Assembly: GCA_934446355.1 (NCBI GenBank)
Contig: CAKSEC010000009.1
Location: forward strand, 40,844-104,843
Length of the DNA stretch: 64,000 nt
Direction of reading: 5' to 3'
Source of the DNA: an uncultured Oscillospiraceae bacterium
Lineage (GTDB): Bacteria > Bacillota > Clostridia > Oscillospirales > Ruminococcaceae
Part shown: positions 15,842-23,891 of the stretch, one piece after another
Layout: every line of letters begins with the position of its first letter
How positions within the stretch are numbered: the first letter of the stretch is position 1
Made by a program: the position numbers and the translations under genes
The notes under the pieces: model-generated
What the model was told of the DNA's origin: nothing
Seen by the model: only the letters and a program-made list of their open reading frames with translations
The model's database searches: none

Positions 15842-17503
15842 TTACTTATTGATATCCAACAGCTTGTTATCGAATTCGCCCTCGGTCACAGGCTTTGAAT
15901 AATAGAAGCCCTGTGCTGCGTCGCAGCCGCATTTTTCGAGGAAGTTAGCCTGTTCCTTGGTTTCGACGCCTTCTGCGATTATGTCAAGGCCGATGTCCTT
16001 TGACATGGATATCGTATGCGAGATTATCTTTCTGCCCCTGCTGCTTTCCATGAATTCGGACAGGAAGCCTCTGTCTATTTTGAGCACGTCAAACTGCGTG
16101 GTTTTCAGCATATTCAGCGATGAATAGCCTGAACCGAAATCGTCCATCAGCATTATGAAGCCTGCGTCTTTCATTCTCTGAACCACATCGGATACGCCCT
16201 CGGCGTCGGCTGTTTCAGTTATTTCAAGCTCCAGCAGCTTTATCGGGATATCGTATTTATGTACCAGATCCAGCAGATAGCTGACGACATCAAACGAATG
16301 AATGTACTCTCTCGATAGATTTACAGAAATAGGCACTGCGGGAACGCCCCGGTCTATCCAGCTTTTTATCTTACGGCAGGCGCTCTCCCAGATTATCTGG
16401 TCAAGCTTCAGGATAAAGCCGTTCTGCTCGAATATCGGCACAAACTCTGACGGAGGGATAAGTCCCTTTATCGGGTGTATCCACCTTGCAAGAGCCTCTG
16501 CGCCGATTATCCTGCCGGTAGAAATGCTGAATTTCGGCTGCAGGAACATGAGAAATTCATTATCCAGCAGGGCCTTTTTCATATCGTCCTCGATGCTCTG
16601 CTTTTTCTGAAGTTCGCTCATCATTCTGCCATTGAAGAAGCCGAGATTATTGAGCGCATTTCCCTTTACCGACTGCCTAGCCATAGCGGCGTTATCGCCG
16701 TACTGACGGGTATGGAGCGTTCTGTCCTCGGCGATGGCAACGCCGAATATCAGCCGGTAGTCCATTCCGTTGTAGCCGGAAAGCATACTTTCCATGCGGT
16801 GAATAAATTTCAGAAGATCCTTGTCGTCCTTAAATACCGTAACGACCATGAACACGTCTGCGGTCAGCCTGCAGAACGGCTGCTCGTCGTTGCAGATTAT
16901 TCCCAGAGTGTCGTTGATGAAGGCAAGAAGTTCGTCGCCGACCTCAACGCCGTACTTTTCGTTTATCAGCTTGAACCGCTCAATGTCGAACTGGATAAAT
17001 GCGATCTCCTCGTTTAGGTGACGCTTCATCATGTCGGCGACCTCGCCGATGTATATCTTCGGCGCATGGTCTGACGAAAACTCGGTCAGCACCCGCCTGT
17101 CAAAAGTCTCTTTCTGCGAATAGGGACGGATCGTTCCGTGCACCGCAGTGATCTTTCCGCTTTCATCACGCAGGAAGTGCGCAAAGAACCCGCACAGTTC
17201 ATAATCCGCATTGTCAGAAAACTTCATCTTCAGGTCAACGCTCAGGCTGTTGCGGTCAATGCCGGAAATTATGCCCTCCTCTATCCTTGAGGCAAACACA
17301 TTATATGCCGGGAGATATTGCTCATCAATAAGCCCACGGCCACGGAGAAACTCCAGCGGATCGCCCTTTACGGTCTCAAAAAGTCCGCTTCCGGCCGTTG
17401 CAACGGTATCCTCCGTGCAGTCCCACAGGAAATGGAGTGAATGCTTGTCCCTGTCCAGCATCTGAACAAACAGCTGCTTATCTTTTTCAGTAATGTTACA
17501 CAT
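15842..17503 (-). CDS. PAS-degenerate GGDEF-EAL cyclic-di-GMP phosphodiesterase
   Basis: A 553-residue cytoplasmic protein without membrane segments. A PAS-like N-terminal domain (about 1-125) is followed by a GGDEF fold in which the active-site loop reads RLTADVF instead of GG(D/E)EF, so it should not make c-di-GMP. The EAL domain keeps the key residues: EALARW, NLSREY, ELEITE, DDFGSGYSS, KIDRGF and AEGVET. It is therefore a likely c-di-GMP hydrolase with a regulatory (perhaps GTP-binding) GGDEF. ATG 17503 is preferred to a TTG at 17527 because GGAGAGGCGG lies between them. It is monocistronic, with its own promoter and terminator. Confidence 0.93.
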   Translation of the reverse strand: MCNITEKDKQLFVQMLDRDKHSLHFLWDCTEDTVATAGSGLFETVKGDPLEFLRGRGLIDEQYLPAYNVFASRIEEGIISGIDRNSLSVDLKMKFSDNADYELCGFFAHFLRDESGKITAVHGTIRPYSQKETFDRRVLTEFSSDHAPKIYIGEVADMMKRHLNEEIAFIQFDIERFKLINEKYGVEVGDELLAFINDTLGIICNDEQPFCRLTADVFMVVTVFKDDKDLLKFIHRMESMLSGYNGMDYRLIFGVAIAEDRTLHTRQYGDNAAMARQSVKGNALNNLGFFNGRMMSELQKKQSIEDDMKKALLDNEFLMFLQPKFSISTGRIIGAEALARWIHPIKGLIPPSEFVPIFEQNGFILKLDQIIWESACRKIKSWIDRGVPAVPISVNLSREYIHSFDVVSYLLDLVHKYDIPIKLLELEITETADAEGVSDVVQRMKDAGFIMLMDDFGSGYSSLNMLKTTQFDVLKIDRGFLSEFMESSRGRKIISHTISMSKDIGLDIIAEGVETKEQANFLEKCGCDAAQGFYYSKPVTEGEFDNKLLDINK

Positions 17504-17545
17504 TATAAGCACCGCCTCTCCACTCAATATTCTACCTTTTACACA

Positions 17546-17574
17546 ATTATATCACAAGTGATTGCGAAAATCAA
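17546..17574 (-). promoter_or_regulatory. Sigma-A promoter of the EAL gene
   Basis: TTGATT, a 17-bp spacer and TATAAT on the minus strand, about 43 bp upstream of the chosen ATG. Confidence 0.75.
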
Positions 17575-17619
17575 TAGCTTTTGAGAAAAATGCGGTATAT
17601 AATTTAAGAATACTATTTT

Positions 17620-18384
17620 TTATTGCGAACCTGCTCTCATTTTTTTATAGTAGTCAAGTGCCGTGAAAGAGCGCTCAGTGCGTGCGAGGAAGTAGCTTTC
17701 AGTGACCCTGCGCAGTACCGCTGCGCCGTTTTCGGAGATAGTGAACCTGAACGCTCTGTCAAGCGGCGCATATACGATATTGCGCATTGCAGAAAGCGTT
17801 TCCGGCGTCAGCACGTAATATTCTCCCCCGTACGCTCTGTCGAAGCATTCGCCGCATATCAGTTCGCCGCTCGCCGGTAAAAAGAACATCTCCTCCTGCT
17901 CGAATGCGCCGCAATTGCAGCAGCCCCTGAGGTCGGGAAAATAGCCCAGCATACAGGAATACCGCATCTCAAACGCCGATTTCACGCAGTCAAGGCGGGA
18001 TATGTCCCGCGCACGCTCCGCTTCATAAAGCGATATCGCAAAGAATCTGACAAGACTGTCCTGCGCCTGCTCCTGCGGGGTGCAGTAGCGCACCGCCTGC
18101 GCAAAATAGGAAGCGAGCGACAGCTTTTCGATATCGCTGCCGAGGTCGTGGAAGCTGCGCTTTGGCTTCGCAGAGTTCACCGAATACCTCAGCTTGGTCT
18201 TATTCAGGCAGAATGAAGCATACGAAAACAGCCCGCATGAGCCTAACAGCGAGCTGTTTATCTTCTTAACGCCGTGAGCGGTGGCTTCAATGACGCCCTG
18301 CTCGTCCGTCAGGATATCAAGGAAGCAGTTGCTCTCCCCTATCTCACGACGCCCGATAACGATACCGTCATAGGTGAACAGCAT
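17620..18384 (-). CDS. recO: DNA repair protein RecO
   Basis: A 254-residue protein with the RecO N-terminal OB fold (GIVIGRREIGESN), a helical centre and a C-terminal four-cysteine zinc motif (GCCNCGAF ... GELICGECF). It loads RecA on SSB-coated single-stranded DNA with RecR. GGAGGT precedes the ATG. It is the third gene after the mannanase and an AraC regulator, an unusual place for recO, which often sits near era. Length and motifs are normal. Confidence 0.93.
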   Translation of the reverse strand: MLFTYDGIVIGRREIGESNCFLDILTDEQGVIEATAHGVKKINSSLLGSCGLFSYASFCLNKTKLRYSVNSAKPKRSFHDLGSDIEKLSLASYFAQAVRYCTPQEQAQDSLVRFFAISLYEAERARDISRLDCVKSAFEMRYSCMLGYFPDLRGCCNCGAFEQEEMFFLPASGELICGECFDRAYGGEYYVLTPETLSAMRNIVYAPLDRAFRFTISENGAAVLRRVTESYFLARTERSFTALDYYKKMRAGSQ

Positions 18385-18409
18385 TTATACACCTCCGATA
18401 AAGTCAGAA

Positions 18410-19270
18410 TCAGCCCCTGCGCTCGCCACGGAACTCGCTCGGCGATACCCCCGAATACTTGCGGAACACCCTGCTGAAATAGTTCGGGTCGCTGAACCCG
18501 CAGGAAGCGGCTACCTCGGTGACCGGAAGCCGGCTGTCACGCAGCATCGTCCCTGCGTGGCGCAGTCTGACGTCAAGAAGATAGCGCTGCGGGGACATTC
18601 CGTAAGCTGCGGAAAACAGCCTGATGAAGTGCCGCTGGGAATAATGCGAGCGCTCAATGACCTCGCTTATTGCGATATCCTGCTGATAACTCGTTTCCAT
18701 GAACGCCGCGGCGTCCGCTATTCCGGATATCTCACGGGGCTTTGCAGGGCAGTCGTACAGCCTTGAAAGCACTACCGCAAGCTGTCTTACGCAGGAAAGC
18801 ACCATCGTCCTGCTTCCCGGTAAATTCGAGGTATATTCAGCCTGCGCCGTGTTTATCAGCGGCTCTATCAGCGTGAAATCCGCAGGGGTAAGCTTCAGCC
18901 TGCTGCGGAAGCGCTGAGTGCTGCTGAAATAAGGCTCCAGCAGGAACAGCGCATGGAATCCCGGTATCTGGCGTATGTCTGAGTCGCCTGCGAACAGCAT
19001 TTCGGGGCGGTACATTATGTTGCAGATACGCAGGCTTTTCGGGGCGTCGAAGCCGTGCGAAATACCGCTGCCGATAACGAATACGTCGCCCTTGCTGATG
19101 ACGCTGCGCTCGCCGTCCACGATATGCTCTGCGCTTCCGCCGAGCACCGTCACCAACTCGAAAAAGTCCTCGTGACCGTGGACGCGCAGCGGAATATCAT
19201 GCCCGCCGAACTGCACGAACAGCGGAAAACTCTCGTCGTTCGTGAAATAGCTTAGCTTCATGTTTTCCAT
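18410..19270 (-). CDS. AraC-family transcriptional regulator
   Basis: A 286-residue regulator with an N-terminal cupin-type ligand domain (VHGHEDFFELVTVLGG) and a C-terminal pair of helix-turn-helix motifs (SHYSQRHFIRLFSAAYGMSP; GFSDPNYFSRVFRKYSGVSP). These proteins usually activate carbohydrate genes when a sugar is bound. The ATG at 19270 is chosen because GGAGG would be only one base from the alternative ATG at 19276. It lies 23 bp downstream of the mannanase gene on the same strand, so it plausibly controls mannan use. Confidence 0.93.
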   Translation of the reverse strand: MENMKLSYFTNDESFPLFVQFGGHDIPLRVHGHEDFFELVTVLGGSAEHIVDGERSVISKGDVFVIGSGISHGFDAPKSLRICNIMYRPEMLFAGDSDIRQIPGFHALFLLEPYFSSTQRFRSRLKLTPADFTLIEPLINTAQAEYTSNLPGSRTMVLSCVRQLAVVLSRLYDCPAKPREISGIADAAAFMETSYQQDIAISEVIERSHYSQRHFIRLFSAAYGMSPQRYLLDVRLRHAGTMLRDSRLPVTEVAASCGFSDPNYFSRVFRKYSGVSPSEFRGERRG

Positions 19271-19293
19271 ACGCATTCCTCCGGTCGGACTGA

Positions 19294-20400
19294 TCAGTCA
19301 GCGGTAAATACGCTGCACTTGACGGAGGTCTTTTTCAGACCAAGGTCGCTGTTTACCACAGTTTCGCCCCAGTCGGAAAGCACCGAGCCGTCCCATTCGT
19401 TCGCAAGGTCGAGGTACTCAACACCGCCGCCGTTGCCTTTCCAGCTCCATGCGAGCCAGCCTATGCTGTTTTCATTGCAGTATTCAAGGATATATTCCTC
19501 GTCAACGTCGCCGTCCGTGTGATTCCAGCCAAATTCGCCGACGATAATGCAGAGTCCCTTGTCGGTGGCACGCTTGATGTTTCCGGCGATCGTAGCCTTG
19601 TTCTTGCCCGCAGTGCCGTACATATGCACGGAGAACATCGTGTTTTCGTCGGGGTCAGCGGCGAACACCTGCTCGCCCATGTCCGAAATGCTTCTGCCGA
19701 ACTGTCCCCAGCCGGCTGCGTCTACCATTATTGTGTTCTTTATGCCCGCTTCACGCAGTCTGGGAATTACCGAGGTATAGCCGTCGCACCATTTCTGGCT
19801 GTCCCACTCGCCGACCCACTCGTTTGCAATGTTGAGGATAACGTAGTCCTCCCTGCCGATAAGTGCGTCCTTTACCTCTATCCAGTAATCTGCGCCTGCT
19901 TCAAGCAGCGAAACATCGTCCTTGCCGGTGAGGTCGTGTATCTCAAGGATAGCCACCATTTCAAGTTCCTTGCACTTGTCAGTAAGCTTGTTCAGGCTCT
20001 CGACTGAATCCTTGGTGTACTGCTGACCGCTTCCGCACACTATTCTGACGGTATTCGCACCGGTCGCAGCTATCGCTTCAAGCGCAGTGTCGTCCTGCTG
20101 TGCGAACCAAGAATGCGGGTGGTTTATTCCACGCATAACGAACTCGTTTCCATTTGCGTCAAGCAGTTTGGTGCCGCTGACGGTGAATCCCGCCTTTGCG
20201 GTCTGCTCGTCAGGAGCCTGCTCGGTGGTTTCGCCCTGCTTTGAGGTATCCTCTGCGGCTGATGTATCGTCTGGGGAGGTGCTCTCCGTCTGCTGGCTCT
20301 GGTCGAATGACGAACTAATGATCTCGTCCGGATTCTTTGCACAGGAAGTGCTGGACAGGGTCAGGATTATCGATATTATCACTGAGGCAATTGATTTCAT
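19294..20400 (-). CDS. GH5 (subfamily 8-like) beta-mannanase lipoprotein
   Basis: A 368-residue protein with a lipoprotein signal peptide (lipobox LSSTSC, Cys about residue 20), a Ser/Thr/Glu-rich linker to about residue 70, and a GH5 catalytic barrel. The sequence follows Bacillus-type GH5_8 mannanases closely: LLDANGNEFVMRGINH at the start, NIANEW with the acid/base Glu, SVHMYG, VGEFGW with the nucleophile Glu, and WLAWSWKGNGG near the end. It should cleave beta-1,4-mannan at the cell surface. No carbohydrate-binding module, dockerin or anchor other than the lipid is seen. It is the first gene of the mannanase-araC-recO transcript. Confidence 0.95.
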   Translation of the reverse strand: MKSIASVIISIILTLSSTSCAKNPDEIISSSFDQSQQTESTSPDDTSAAEDTSKQGETTEQAPDEQTAKAGFTVSGTKLLDANGNEFVMRGINHPHSWFAQQDDTALEAIAATGANTVRIVCGSGQQYTKDSVESLNKLTDKCKELEMVAILEIHDLTGKDDVSLLEAGADYWIEVKDALIGREDYVILNIANEWVGEWDSQKWCDGYTSVIPRLREAGIKNTIMVDAAGWGQFGRSISDMGEQVFAADPDENTMFSVHMYGTAGKNKATIAGNIKRATDKGLCIIVGEFGWNHTDGDVDEEYILEYCNENSIGWLAWSWKGNGGGVEYLDLANEWDGSVLSDWGETVVNSDLGLKKTSVKCSVFTAD

Positions 20401-20468
20401 GTCTTACATATTTCCTTTCATAAAACGAATACTCGGGGAATGCGCAGTAACGGCGCACCCTGATTTAA

Positions 20469-20497
20469 ATTATACCATCTCCTGAGAATAATTGCAA
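20469..20497 (-). promoter_or_regulatory. Sigma-A promoter of the mannanase operon
   Basis: TTGCAA, a 17-bp spacer and TATAAT on the minus strand, about 70 bp upstream of the start codon. Confidence 0.75.
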
Positions 20498-20558
20498 TAG
20501 CTTTTTTTCTCAGGAAAACAATGCTGCGCATGATTCCGGCAACCACAAAGTCTACGAC

Positions 20559-20664
20559 CAGACTGGCGAGAAGCCCTCAGATTCTAGGAACCCGCACTGC
20601 GACTAGGCTTTGTGCCTGTCGCAGTGCGGAGCGACGACGAAGATGAGGGTTTATCGACAGCCTG
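20559..20664. repeat. 106-bp imperfect palindrome in the divergent promoter region
   Basis: The core is a 16-bp stem: CCGCACTGCGAC (20592-20603) pairs with GTCGCAGTGCGG (20618-20629), and AGGC/GCCT continues it around a TTTGT loop with one bulged T. Outer arms then pair symmetrically in blocks: TTC/GAA, CCCTCA/TGAGGG, CGA/TCG, CTG/CAG and CAG/CTG, separated by equal-sized mismatches. It lies between the -35 boxes of the mannanase and M23 peptidase genes. It could be a REP/MITE-like element, a structured small RNA, or a bidirectional protein-binding site. No target-site duplication is obvious. Confidence 0.7.
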
Positions 20665-20667
20665 GCA

Positions 20668-20696
20668 TTGACAAGGGAGCAGTCATGTGCTATAAT
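20668..20696 (+). promoter_or_regulatory. Consensus sigma-A promoter of the M23 peptidase gene
   Basis: TTGACA, exactly 17 bp, TATAAT: perfect consensus hexamers, starting 3 bp after the long palindrome. Confidence 0.85.
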
Positions 20697-20738
20697 CAAA
20701 TTACAGACGCAAAACCAACGGACATCAAGGGGCGAAAT

Positions 20739-22073
20739 ATGGGGAAAATAAAGAGCATACATAGAATAACGGCGGCTGTTCTCGCAGCGGCTCTCACGAT
20801 GTTGAACGGAATAACGGCGTTCAGCAACGCCGGTTCTGATTACGATTCGCAGATAGCCCAGCGTGAAGCCGAGATCGAGCAGATGAGAAGGGAAAACGAC
20901 AGGCGGCAGGCTGAAATAGACGGCTACAGCGGTGACATCAGCGAAAATGAAGAAATGATAGCCCTTATATCTCAGCAGATTGACGACGTAAAGTCTGAGC
21001 TGCTGCTGAAAAAGCAGCTTATCGACGCCAAGCAGGCGGCGGCAGACCTTAAATCAGAAGAAATTTCCGAACTGGAAGCGGAAATCGAAGAAAAAGACAG
21101 GCAGATACAGGACAAGCAGGCTGAGATAGCCGAACTGAACGCCGATAATTCGGAGAACCTCAAACGTTTTGCGAAGCTTTCCCGCGCGCTGTATATCAAC
21201 AATACCTCGGATGTCATTCCGTTATTGAACGGTTCAGACGACTGGTATAGCTTTTTTGTATACAACGACGTTATACGCAATATCTCAAAGCAAAACACTG
21301 AATTCATGCAGTCACTGACAGACAGCATAAGCGCTCAGCAGGACATGATATCCGACCTCGGCAGCGAGATAGAACGGCTTGAAAGCGACAAACAGGCTCT
21401 CGAAGATTCCAGAATGCAGCTTGAAAGCGAAATGACTGCGCTGGAGCAGGAAAAAGCAGAACTGGAACAATACGCGCAGGAAAAATACAACGCTCTGTAC
21501 AAGCTTTCCGCTGAGAACGAATCGCTGCTGAACAGGGTGGCTTCTCTTGAGGACGCGATAAATTCCACAGACGACCTTATCGAGAAAGCTAACCGTGAGA
21601 TCGAAGAACTGATAAGAAACAGCCAGTCCGACGACCCCGACCAGCCCGTGTATTCTTCCGATGGCTTCAGGTGGCCGCTTAACAGCGGTTATCAGTATAT
21701 CTCGACCTATTTCGGGCCTGACGTTCTGTTCGGCAAAACACGCAACCACTACGGGATAGACGTGGGCAATGCCGGCATAGGCGGTGCGAACGTATATGCG
21801 GCGCAGTCGGGAACGGTCATTACGGCGTACAGTGACGGCAGCTATCACGGCGGTTACGGAAACTATGTCCTGATAGACCACGGCGGCGGAATATCCACGC
21901 TGTATGCGCACTGCAGTTCTACCACAGTATATGCGGGTCAGACGGTGAGCAAGGGCGACGTGATAGGGTACGTCGGCTCTACGGGATTATCGACGGGAAA
22001 TCATCTTCATTTCGAGGTCAGGGTGAATGGTGTAGCAGTCGACCCATTCGGGTATACTTACGAATATGTGTGA
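20739..22073 (+). CDS. Exported murein hydrolase (activator), coiled coil plus M23 peptidase
   Basis: A 444-residue protein of the EnvC/PcsB-like layout. It has an N-terminal signal peptide (about 1-30), a long coiled coil rich in Glu, Gln and Lys (about 30-290), and a C-terminal LytM/M23 domain. Zinc ligands are present: HYGIDVG (His about 337 and Asp), YAHC, and HLHFEV (about 422-427). It should therefore be an active endopeptidase rather than a dead activator. Such proteins split septal peptidoglycan, often under FtsEX control. The ATG at 20739 follows AAGGGG and starts the signal peptide; upstream in-frame sequence overlaps the promoter. Confidence 0.92.
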   Translation: MGKIKSIHRITAAVLAAALTMLNGITAFSNAGSDYDSQIAQREAEIEQMRRENDRRQAEIDGYSGDISENEEMIALISQQIDDVKSELLLKKQLIDAKQAAADLKSEEISELEAEIEEKDRQIQDKQAEIAELNADNSENLKRFAKLSRALYINNTSDVIPLLNGSDDWYSFFVYNDVIRNISKQNTEFMQSLTDSISAQQDMISDLGSEIERLESDKQALEDSRMQLESEMTALEQEKAELEQYAQEKYNALYKLSAENESLLNRVASLEDAINSTDDLIEKANREIEELIRNSQSDDPDQPVYSSDGFRWPLNSGYQYISTYFGPDVLFGKTRNHYGIDVGNAGIGGANVYAAQSGTVITAYSDGSYHGGYGNYVLIDHGGGISTLYAHCSSTTVYAGQTVSKGDVIGYVGSTGLSTGNHLHFEVRVNGVAVDPFGYTYEYV

Positions 22074-22083
22074 ATATAGCAAA

Positions 22084-22110
22084 AGGCTCGCCTATAAGGG
22101 TGAGCTTTTT
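22084..22110 (+). terminator. Terminator after the M23 peptidase gene
   Basis: GCTCGCC, a 5-base loop, GGTGAGC (one G-T pair) and TTTTTT. Confidence 0.85.
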
Positions 22111-22199
22111 TGCGCCGTTTGTTTATCGTCATTCCCCCGACATTTTTCTTCTTTTGAAGAATATCTCCCGCTGTACTGCAAGAACAGCCCTCATGCCTA

Positions 22200-22228
22200 T
22201 TGACAACGCAGCCCGCTGGTGTTATAAT
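22200..22228 (+). promoter_or_regulatory. Consensus sigma-A promoter of the GHL10-amidase-glmS run
   Basis: TTGACA, 17 bp, TATAAT, both perfect. It is the third perfect-consensus promoter in the window. Confidence 0.85.
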
Positions 22229-22300
22229 AAAGTTATCTATAGATATATAAACGCAGATGTTCGGAATGGGGAAGTCTGCGGCAGATAATTGAGGAAAATA

Positions 22301-23878
22301 ATGAACAGATACACAGCAATGGCAGCCTGTGCCATATTCACAGCGGCTGCGCTTTCCGGCTGTGCGGCTGACCGCCAGAATGTCAGCATTGCAGATTTCG
22401 GACAGTCGGGCGGGGTATCGTATACTTCAGATACCGCACCACGCACCGAACCGCAGGAAAGCACTGCGCCTGCATTCACGACAAGCACGGGAACAGCCGG
22501 CAGGACCACCGCCGCCGCAGAAAGCACGCCCGTGGAATCAGAGCCGGAAGTCATGCACGAGCAGACGAGATCACAGACTCAGGGCAGCACGACCAGTGAA
22601 TCCCGCACATCGGCGAATACGTCGCAGAGCAGCACGAAAGCCAGCACAAAGGCTTCTACAGCGGCCACGACAGCGGAAAGCACCGCCAAGACCTCCTCTG
22701 CGACATCGGCGCAGACCACCGCTGAGCCGACAATAAACGAGCCGGATTACGACTTTGGAAGCCGCTCCTACACCGCCCTGAACTACTCGGAAGTAAAGGG
22801 CGTGTGGATAAGCTACATAGAACTCGCCGAACTGCTCAGCGGGCAGTCTGCGGGGGGATTCCGCAGCAATATCGGGGCGGTATTCGACAACTGCCTGTCG
22901 CTTGGGATAAACACGGTGTATGTCCATGTTCGGTCGCATTCCGACGCATACTATAAGTCGGAACTTTTCCCGTGGTCAAAGTACGTCACCGGAACGCTCG
23001 GCGCAGACCCCGGCTTCGACCCGCTGCAGATAATGCTTGAGGAGGCTCACAGCCGCAGCATTTCATTTCAGGCGTGGATAAACCCGCTTCGCGGCTGCAG
23101 CACGTCGCAGCTTTCCTCTTACGGCAGCTATCCGCTGTATTCATTCGCTGCGGCTGACGGAATGGCGGGAAAATACGCAGTGGACGTGAACGGAACGTAT
23201 TACCTCAACCCCGCCTATGACGAGGTGACGGAACTTATCGCAGCGGGCGCTGCGGAAATAGTTTCAGGCTATGACGTGGACGGCCTGCATATCGACGATT
23301 ATTTCTACCCCACGACCGACGCTTCGTTCGACAGCAGCGCATTCTCTGACAGCGGCTACACCGACCTGTCGGACTTCCGCTTTGCAAACTGCGACAGAAT
23401 GGTCGAGGAACTTTACGGCGCTGTGAAATCCTCGAATCCCTCTGCAATATTCAGCGTCAGCGTTCAGGGCAGGATAGACAACAACTACACCCAGCTGTAC
23501 GCAGACGTGCGCAAATGGTGCACAGAACCGGGCTATCTTGACGTGATGATACCGCAGATATATTACGGCTTTGAGAACGCCGCTGCGCCCTATCAGGCAA
23601 CGCTCGACGAGTGGGACGAACTCGCTTCACGCGGCGGTATACCGCTTATCGCAGGACTTTCGGTGTCCAAATCGGGCGTTGAGGACAAGTGGGCGGGCAG
23701 CGGAAAGAACGAATGGATAGACAATAACGACATAATTTCACGGCAGCTTGCCGCAGCTAAGAAATGCGGCTCATACGGCGGATTTGCGCTGTACAGCTAC
23801 CGCAGCATATTCTCGCCGGACTCGTCTGTAAGTGCGGCGGTAAATAAAGAGATATCGGCATTAAAAGACATAATTTGA
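22301..23878 (+). CDS. GHL10 (YngK/DUF187) glycoside-hydrolase-like lipoprotein
   Basis: A 525-residue surface lipoprotein. The lipobox is ALSGC (Cys about residue 21), and a long Ser/Thr/Ala/Glu-rich spacer follows to about residue 140. The catalytic-like barrel begins at KGVWISYIE and continues with NTVYVHVRSHSDAYY, AWINPLR, GLHIDDYFYP and DVMIPQIYYGF, hallmarks of the GHL10 family, thought to act on peptidoglycan or cell-surface glycans. The ATG at 22301 follows GAGGA and begins a clean signal peptide. It is the first gene of a run with the GHL-amidase and glmS. Confidence 0.9.
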   Translation: MNRYTAMAACAIFTAAALSGCAADRQNVSIADFGQSGGVSYTSDTAPRTEPQESTAPAFTTSTGTAGRTTAAAESTPVESEPEVMHEQTRSQTQGSTTSESRTSANTSQSSTKASTKASTAATTAESTAKTSSATSAQTTAEPTINEPDYDFGSRSYTALNYSEVKGVWISYIELAELLSGQSAGGFRSNIGAVFDNCLSLGINTVYVHVRSHSDAYYKSELFPWSKYVTGTLGADPGFDPLQIMLEEAHSRSISFQAWINPLRGCSTSQLSSYGSYPLYSFAAADGMAGKYAVDVNGTYYLNPAYDEVTELIAAGAAEIVSGYDVDGLHIDDYFYPTTDASFDSSAFSDSGYTDLSDFRFANCDRMVEELYGAVKSSNPSAIFSVSVQGRIDNNYTQLYADVRKWCTEPGYLDVMIPQIYYGFENAAAPYQATLDEWDELASRGGIPLIAGLSVSKSGVEDKWAGSGKNEWIDNNDIISRQLAAAKKCGSYGGFALYSYRSIFSPDSSVSAAVNKEISALKDII

Positions 23879-23891
23879 TGGGGAAAACAAA

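Noticed and set aside
20559..20664. Integron attC site
   Set aside because: The ends lack the core sites (RYYYAAC/GTTRRRY) and no cassette genes or integrase are near.
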